Part shown: one piece after another, positions 6,296 to 10,735 of the stretch | Position numbering within the stretch: position 1 is the first letter of the stretch | Layout of the letters: the number at the start of each line of letters is the position of its first letter | Assembly (NCBI GenBank): GCA_030705945.1 | Contig: JAUZPS010000118.1 | Coordinates: 1 to 10,735, forward strand | DNA length: 10,735 bases | Reading direction: 5' to 3' | Source: Bacillota bacterium | Lineage (GTDB): Bacteria; Bacillota; Clostridia; Acetivibrionales; DSM-2933 | Position numbers and translations under genes: made by a program | Notes under the pieces: model-generated | The model's input: the letters and a program-made list of their open reading frames with translations, nothing else | The model's database searches: none | What the model was told of the DNA's origin: nothing

Positions 6296-9013
6296 ATGAA
6301 GTGGTTTAAAAAAGGTTTTTCAATTACTTTTGGATTGGCTTTCATGTTCTTAATGTTTTGTACTGTATTGAACGCTTCGGCGAACCCCAGCCCGTCATGG
6401 ACTGTCGATGACCCGGTGGTTTTTCATGCTCAGTGCAAACCATATGATTATTATGCGGCTAAAGACCCAACTATTGTTTACTATAACGGTAAATACCTTG
6501 TGTATTACACAGGAGCAAATCAGAGTGACGGATGGCAAATGTGTTTTTCGTCCGCGTCCACCATTGAAGGGCTCAAAACTGCGCCACGTACTTACATGAG
6601 TAAAATAGGAGAAAGCTATTTCTGCGCGCCGGAATTGTTTTATTTCGAGCCTCAGAATTTATGGTATCTTGTTTACCAGGATGGAACATATGGGGCAGCC
6701 TATGCCACATCAACAAATCCAGCAGACCCTACCTCATGGTCCGGACCGAAATCTTTCGGTGTATCAGGGAATATGGGCTGGGATTATTACATTATCTGTG
6801 ATGATCAATATGCTTATATGTACAACACGCCAAGTGACGGTTCGGCTAAACTATATATGCGTAAAACAGCTCTGTCAAACTTCCCTAACAAAGGCTGGAG
6901 CGCGCCAACAGTTGCTTGCTCCAACGTTTTTGAAGCTTCAGAGGTCTATAAAAGCAAAGCCGATGGTCAATACTATTTACTTGTAGAAGCCATGATAGAT
7001 GGTAGAAGTTATGAATTATTTACCTCCTCAAGCGCAGGAGGGCCGTGGACACTGGTTAATAATAAGTGGGCAACAAAGGCAACTCTTACAAAATATAATG
7101 GTTCTAAGTGGACTACTAATGTTTCCCACGGTGAGCTTATCCGCTCTGGATATAATCAGAAACTCGAAATTAATGACATCAACCATGTTGATTTCTTCAT
7201 TCAGGGTACTTTAAGCATATCAAATGCGGCATATCAGCAGCTTACATGGGATTTAGGACTCATCAGAAATTATCCCGGAACATTCTCGCCTAACAATCCT
7301 TCGACTACACCAACACCTACATTTACACCAACACCAACACAACCTGCTGAACCTACACCTGGACCGAGATCGGCTTATACACAAATCGAAGCAGAGAAAT
7401 ATAACAGTCTGAACTCTTCAACCATTCAAACAATAACTACAACTAATGGCGGAAGTGGTTTGGGATATATAGAAAATGGCAATTATTTGGTATATAACAA
7501 TATAGACTTTGGAAGTGGAGCAACCTCTTTTAAAGCTCTTGTTGCAGATTCAGGTACTTCAAATATCGAGCTGAGATTAAACAGCCCGACTGGTACCCTT
7601 ATAGGAACATTACCTGTAGCATCTACAGGAGATTGGAATACATATCAGGAACAAACCTGCAATATAAGTAAAGTAACAGGTCAAAATGACCTTTATCTTG
7701 TATTTTCAGGAGCAGTAAACATCGACTGGTTTACATTTGGAGGCAGTACCGAGCCGACGACTCCTGTCGTTACTATAAAAGGAGATCTCAACAATGACGG
7801 CGTTATAAACATGGCTGATGTTATACTCTTGGCAAAAGCATTCAATACAGTAAGCGGAGATCCCAAATTTGTTTCAACATATGACCTTAACAATGACGGT
7901 GTTATAAATATGTCAGATGTTATAAGTATTGCTTCTAATTTTAACAAAGTAGTAACATCTACTAGCAATACCCCTACATATACTTCGACACCTACTCCAA
8001 CACGCGCTCCATCGCCTACTCCCGTTCCTTCGCTTGCTGGAACAGGACTGCGTGATTATGCAAATGTAAAGGGAAAAATATTTGGAACATGTGTTAATAG
8101 TCAATGGTTTAATAATCAGGTAGATTCAAATTATAATAATATTTTGAAAAAAGAATTCGGAATGGTAGTTTGTGAAAATGAAACGAAATTTGACGCTTTA
8201 GAGCCACAGCAAAATAGTTTTAACTATACAAATGCGGATAAATTGCTTACTTTTGCTCAGAACAACGGTATGCAAATGCGTGGACATACACTTGTATGGC
8301 ATTCTCAGATACCTTCATGGGTTACTGGAAAAAGTTGGACTCGTGATTCTCTTCTTTCAGTAATGACTAACCACATTACTCAGGTTATGACTCATTTCAA
8401 AGGAAAGATCAAGGAGTGGGATGTTTGTAACGAATGCATCGACGACGCAAATGGAAATGCGTTAAGAAGCAGTGTCTGGAAAAATACCATCGGTACTGAT
8501 TTTATAGACAAAGCCTTTACAGCTGCAAGACAGGCTGATCCTAATACGCTCCTTTATTATAATGATTATAATATCGAAGATATGGGCTCTAAGTCTAATG
8601 CTGCATATAATATGATTAAAAGTATGAAGGAAAGAGGAATACCTATTGATGGAGTTGGTTTCCAATCTCACTTTGTCAATGGAATGAGCGCTTCTCAACT
8701 TTCAGCTATTGATCAAAATATCAAGCGTTATGCAGCTATCGGAGTTAAGGTTTCCTTTACCGAAACGGATATACGCATACCAACATCAGCAAATCAGACT
8801 ACTGCATTCCAGACACAGGCTAGCAATTACAAATCATTGATGCAGATCTGTCTGGCAAACCCGAATTGCACTACGTTTATGATATGGGGATTTACTGATA
8901 AATACTCATGGATTCCGGGTACTTTCTCTGGATACGATAACGCTCTGATATATGATAAAAGTTACAACCCTAAGCCAGCATATACTGCTTTAAAAGAAGC
9001 TCTTATGAATTAA
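6296..9013 (+). CDS. Bifunctional cellulosomal arabinofuranosidase/xylanase: GH62-CBM6-dockerin-GH10
   Basis: This is a secreted enzyme (905 residues) for arabinoxylan. The signal peptide is 1-29 (cut after NASA). GH62 alpha-L-arabinofuranosidase occupies ~36-328, with AAKDPTIVYYNGK, APELFYFEPQNLWYLVYQ, WDYYIICDD, FEASEVYK and SHGELIR. By family analogy D57 is the base, D163 tunes it and E213 is the acid. After a PT linker come CBM6 (~361-482) and a dockerin (496-552) with loops starting at D497 and D530, both complete. After a second PT linker comes GH10 xylanase (~580-905), with acid/base E713 in WDVCNE and nucleophile E823 in FTETD, 110 residues apart as expected. The order matches C. thermocellum XynZ (CE1-CBM6-dockerin-GH10) with the esterase replaced by GH62. 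The start is supported by AAGGAG (6280-6285), 10 bases upstream. The Cys in WDVCNE replaces the usual Val. It is the first gene of a likely two-gene unit. Confidence 0.93.
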   Translation: MKWFKKGFSITFGLAFMFLMFCTVLNASANPSPSWTVDDPVVFHAQCKPYDYYAAKDPTIVYYNGKYLVYYTGANQSDGWQMCFSSASTIEGLKTAPRTYMSKIGESYFCAPELFYFEPQNLWYLVYQDGTYGAAYATSTNPADPTSWSGPKSFGVSGNMGWDYYIICDDQYAYMYNTPSDGSAKLYMRKTALSNFPNKGWSAPTVACSNVFEASEVYKSKADGQYYLLVEAMIDGRSYELFTSSSAGGPWTLVNNKWATKATLTKYNGSKWTTNVSHGELIRSGYNQKLEINDINHVDFFIQGTLSISNAAYQQLTWDLGLIRNYPGTFSPNNPSTTPTPTFTPTPTQPAEPTPGPRSAYTQIEAEKYNSLNSSTIQTITTTNGGSGLGYIENGNYLVYNNIDFGSGATSFKALVADSGTSNIELRLNSPTGTLIGTLPVASTGDWNTYQEQTCNISKVTGQNDLYLVFSGAVNIDWFTFGGSTEPTTPVVTIKGDLNNDGVINMADVILLAKAFNTVSGDPKFVSTYDLNNDGVINMSDVISIASNFNKVVTSTSNTPTYTSTPTPTRAPSPTPVPSLAGTGLRDYANVKGKIFGTCVNSQWFNNQVDSNYNNILKKEFGMVVCENETKFDALEPQQNSFNYTNADKLLTFAQNNGMQMRGHTLVWHSQIPSWVTGKSWTRDSLLSVMTNHITQVMTHFKGKIKEWDVCNECIDDANGNALRSSVWKNTIGTDFIDKAFTAARQADPNTLLYYNDYNIEDMGSKSNAAYNMIKSMKERGIPIDGVGFQSHFVNGMSASQLSAIDQNIKRYAAIGVKVSFTETDIRIPTSANQTTAFQTQASNYKSLMQICLANPNCTTFMIWGFTDKYSWIPGTFSGYDNALIYDKSYNPKPAYTALKEALMN
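7388..7852 (+). repeat. CBM6-dockerin cassette, copy 1
   Basis: This segment encodes residues 365-519 of the GH62/GH10 enzyme. It is collinear without gaps, over 155 codons, with 10270-10734 in the next gene. In the CBM6 part I count about 15 amino-acid differences in about 120. Long nucleotide stretches are identical, for example 7631-7674 against 10511-10554. The catalytic domains on either side are far less alike, which points to recent module copying or gene conversion. Confidence 0.85.
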
Positions 9014-9066
9014 CGACAAACACCGCTGAGGTTAACAGAATTTTACTTCATTAAAAGCAAGGCAGG

Positions 9067-9173
9067 AGACCTTAACAAACCATAAAAAAAGTATATCGTT
9101 GGAAAAGAATAAATAAAAGGCAACGGTAGACAAGCCGTAACTTATACTTTTGAAGAGTCTGTTAAGGTCTTTT
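9067..9173 (+). promoter_or_regulatory. Long stem-loop between the two xylanase genes
   Basis: AGACCTTAACA (9067-9077) pairs perfectly with TGTTAAGGTCT (9160-9170). Inside it, AAAAGTATA (9087-9095) pairs with TATACTTTT (9143-9151). Smaller inner pairs are possible (CGTTG 9097-9101 with CAACG 9121-9125, or ACGG 9123-9126 with CCGT 9135-9138). The outer stem runs into TTTTATT, so it could be a leaky terminator or attenuator. It could also be an mRNA-processing or stabilising stem-loop as known from cellulosome operons. It ends about 20 bases before the ribosome site of the second gene. I do not recognise a known riboswitch class. Confidence 0.6.
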
Positions 9174-9192
9174 ATTAATATTAAGTAATCTG

Positions 9193-9239
9193 AGGAGGGA
9201 AAAATGTATGCGTGCAACAAAAACAAGAAAAATAATTAG
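9193..9239 (+). promoter_or_regulatory. Ribosome site with two competing ATG codons
   Basis: AGGAGG (9193-9198) is 9 bases before ATG 9208, the xylanase start, and 5 bases before an out-of-frame ATG at 9204, which opens an 11-codon reading ending with TAG at 9237-9239. The signal peptide is encoded only from 9208, which decides the start. Initiation at 9204 would compete with it. Confidence 0.5.
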
Positions 9240-10735
9240 TGCTGTCTTATTCATGACAATGATGTTATGTATGCTGCTGACAACAAAAACTGCTGATGCG
9301 GCAATGGCAAAAGGTTCGAAGTGGGTTGGTAATATTATAGCCGGCAGCGTTCCAGCAAACTTTGGAACTTATTGGAATCAGGTAACACCAGAGAATGGAA
9401 CCAAGTGGGGAAGTGTTGAAGGAAGCCGCGGTAATATGAATTGGGGAAATGCGGATACCATCTACAACTATGCCAAAAATAACGGTATTCCTTTCAAGTT
9501 TCATACACTGGTATGGGGTAGTCAGTACCCAAGCTGGATAACCAGCCTTTCAGAAGCTGATCAGAAAGCTGAAGTGTTGGAGTGGATACAAGCAGCAGGT
9601 AAAAAATATCCCAAAGCTGATTTTGTTGATGTTGTAAATGAGCCTTTGCATTCACCCGCGCCTTTCAGAAACGCCATTGGCGGATCCGGATCAACTGGCT
9701 GGGATTGGATTGTTTGGTCATTTGAACAGGCAAGACAGGCGTTTCCAAACTCAAAACTGCTTATTAATGATTATGGAATAATAGGCGATACAAATGCTGC
9801 AAACAATTATGTAAAGATCATAAATATTTTAAAAGGCAAAGGCTTAATAGACGGAATAGGAATACAGTGCCACCAGTTTAACATGGATACAGTTTCTGTA
9901 AGCACAATGAAAAATGTTTTAAATATATTGGGCGCTACAGGTCTTCCAGTATATGTATCGGAGCTTGACATGACAGGCGCGGATGATACTACTCAGCTAA
10001 ACAGATATAAGGAAAAATTCCCGGTTCTATATGAAAGCCCATATGTAAAAGGTATAACCTTATGGGGCTATCAGTATAAAGCTACCTGGATCGATAATAC
10101 ATGGTTAATGAATTCGAGCGGAGGTGAGCGGTCTGCGCTTACATGGCTTAAACAATATTTAGCCAGCGCGTCGCCAGAGCCCTCCAACTCGCCGGCTAAC
10201 ACGCCAACTAATACGCCGATACCTACCCCAACTACACCGATAACTCAAAGAAGCGCTTTTATAAGACTGGAAGCAGAGAGTTACAACAGCGCTAATTCTT
10301 CAACCATTCAGACAATAACCACAACCAATGGCGGAAGCGGTATTGGCTATATCAATAGCGGCAACTATCTGGTATTTAACAAGATAGATTTTGGAAGCGG
10401 AGCAACTTCGTTCAAAGCGCTTGTAGCAGATTCCGGTACTGCAAATATTGAATTAAGATTGAATAGTCCCACCGGTACCCTCGTAGGTACCTTACCGGTG
10501 GCATCGACAGGCGACTGGAATACATATCAGGAACAAACCTGCAATATAAGCAATGTTTCAGGAGTAAATGATCTGTATCTTGTATTTTCAGGCTCTGTAA
10601 ATATTGATTGGTTTACATTTGAAGGTGGTTCAGCAACGTCAAGTCCGATTGTTACTACTAATGGAGATCTCAATAATGACGGCGTTATAAATATGGCCGA
10701 TGTAATACTTTTGGCAAGCGTTTTTAATTCAGTAA
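9208..10735 (+). CDS. Cellulosomal xylanase GH10-CBM6-dockerin, cut by the window edge
   Basis: This is a secreted endo-beta-1,4-xylanase; 509 codons are visible and the 3' end is outside the window. The signal peptide is about 1-31 (cut after ADA). The compact GH10 domain (~35-322) shows VTPENGTKWGSVEGSRG, FHTLVWGSQYPSW, acid/base E145 in DVVNEPLH, INDYG, GIQCHQFNM and nucleophile E252 in YVSELDMTG, 107 residues from the acid/base. This is a different GH10 subgroup from the domain in the preceding gene: WGSQ replaces WHSQ after HTLV. A PT-rich linker (~326-347), CBM6 (~352-474) and the first dockerin calcium loop (D487, N489, D491, N495, D498) follow before the window ends. The start at 9208 has AGGAGG 9 bases upstream. 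It lies 194 bases after the GH62/GH10 gene on the same strand, probably in one transcription unit. Confidence 0.93.
   Translation, partial: MRATKTRKIISAVLFMTMMLCMLLTTKTADAAMAKGSKWVGNIIAGSVPANFGTYWNQVTPENGTKWGSVEGSRGNMNWGNADTIYNYAKNNGIPFKFHTLVWGSQYPSWITSLSEADQKAEVLEWIQAAGKKYPKADFVDVVNEPLHSPAPFRNAIGGSGSTGWDWIVWSFEQARQAFPNSKLLINDYGIIGDTNAANNYVKIINILKGKGLIDGIGIQCHQFNMDTVSVSTMKNVLNILGATGLPVYVSELDMTGADDTTQLNRYKEKFPVLYESPYVKGITLWGYQYKATWIDNTWLMNSSGGERSALTWLKQYLASASPEPSNSPANTPTNTPIPTPTTPITQRSAFIRLEAESYNSANSSTIQTITTTNGGSGIGYINSGNYLVFNKIDFGSGATSFKALVADSGTANIELRLNSPTGTLVGTLPVASTGDWNTYQEQTCNISNVSGVNDLYLVFSGSVNIDWFTFEGGSATSSPIVTTNGDLNNDGVINMADVILLASVFNSV
10270..10734 (+). repeat. CBM6-dockerin cassette, copy 2
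   Basis: This encodes residues 355-509 of the second xylanase and is collinear with copy 1 at 7388-7852. It continues to the end of the window, so its right boundary is unknown. Confidence 0.85.

Noticed and set aside
7693..8104. Open frames opposite the dockerin and linker of the GH62/GH10 gene
   Set aside because: They are shadows of the biased codon use in dockerin and PT-linker sequence, with no ribosome sites or recognisable domains.
9067..9173. A c-di-GMP or other known riboswitch in the intergenic stem-loop
   Set aside because: The conserved cores I know (for example the GEMM motif) are not present; only the stem pairing is clear.

Overview
The window looks like part of the cellulosome and hemicellulase accessory genome of a mesophilic, anaerobic, cellulolytic clostridium. 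The evidence is low-GC DNA, strong AGGAGG ribosome binding sites, Pro/Thr-rich linkers, CBM6 modules, GH10 and GH62 catalytic domains, and three dockerins with paired calcium loops. All three dockerins carry Met-Ala or Met-Ser at loop positions 10-11, a type-II-like signature. This, with an X module next to one of them, points to the Acetivibrio/Pseudobacteroides cellulosolvens group. That assignment is inference; no 16S or other marker is present.

Layout. (1) 1-982: a minus-strand remnant (open frame 212-718) of the C-terminal end of a large secreted glycosidase-like protein. It keeps a good terminator (102-141), and a repeat-rich block lies upstream of it (725-830). (2) 983-4037: a minus-strand tetR-MFS drug-efflux cassette. 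A TetR-type regulator has a clear promoter whose -10 abuts a 13-bp operator-like palindrome. It is followed 82 bases later by a DHA2-type 14-helix transporter with a ~325-residue, partly coiled-coil extracytoplasmic insertion before its last helix. (3) 4080-5888: a minus-strand secreted non-catalytic protein with signal peptide, X module, dockerin, beta-module, PT/AT linker and Fn3-like domain, with its own promoter and terminator. (4) 5889-6295: the divergent control region. (5) 6296-10735: a plus-strand pair of cellulosomal xylanases. The first is GH62-CBM6-dockerin-GH10. The second, cut by the window edge, is GH10-CBM6-dockerin. They are separated by 194 bases that contain a long stem-loop.

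How they fit together. The two enzymes would attack arabinoxylan: GH62 removes arabinose side chains and the two different GH10 types cut the xylan backbone. CBM6 modules hold them on the polymer, and dockerins plug them into cohesins of a scaffoldin. The divergent X-dockerin protein has no recognisable enzyme domain and is probably a structural or accessory cellulosome part. The efflux cassette appears unrelated to the hydrolases.

Most notable observations: the unusual X-dockerin protein; leaders of both divergent genes that carry a strong Shine-Dalgarno sequence close to the predicted 5' end but 75-90 bases before the gene (resembling the mRNA-stabilising STAB-SD); the near-identical CBM6-dockerin cassette shared by two otherwise different xylanases; the stem-loop between the xylanases; and the large insertion in the efflux pump. 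No CRISPR array, tRNA, rRNA, transposase or integrase is visible.
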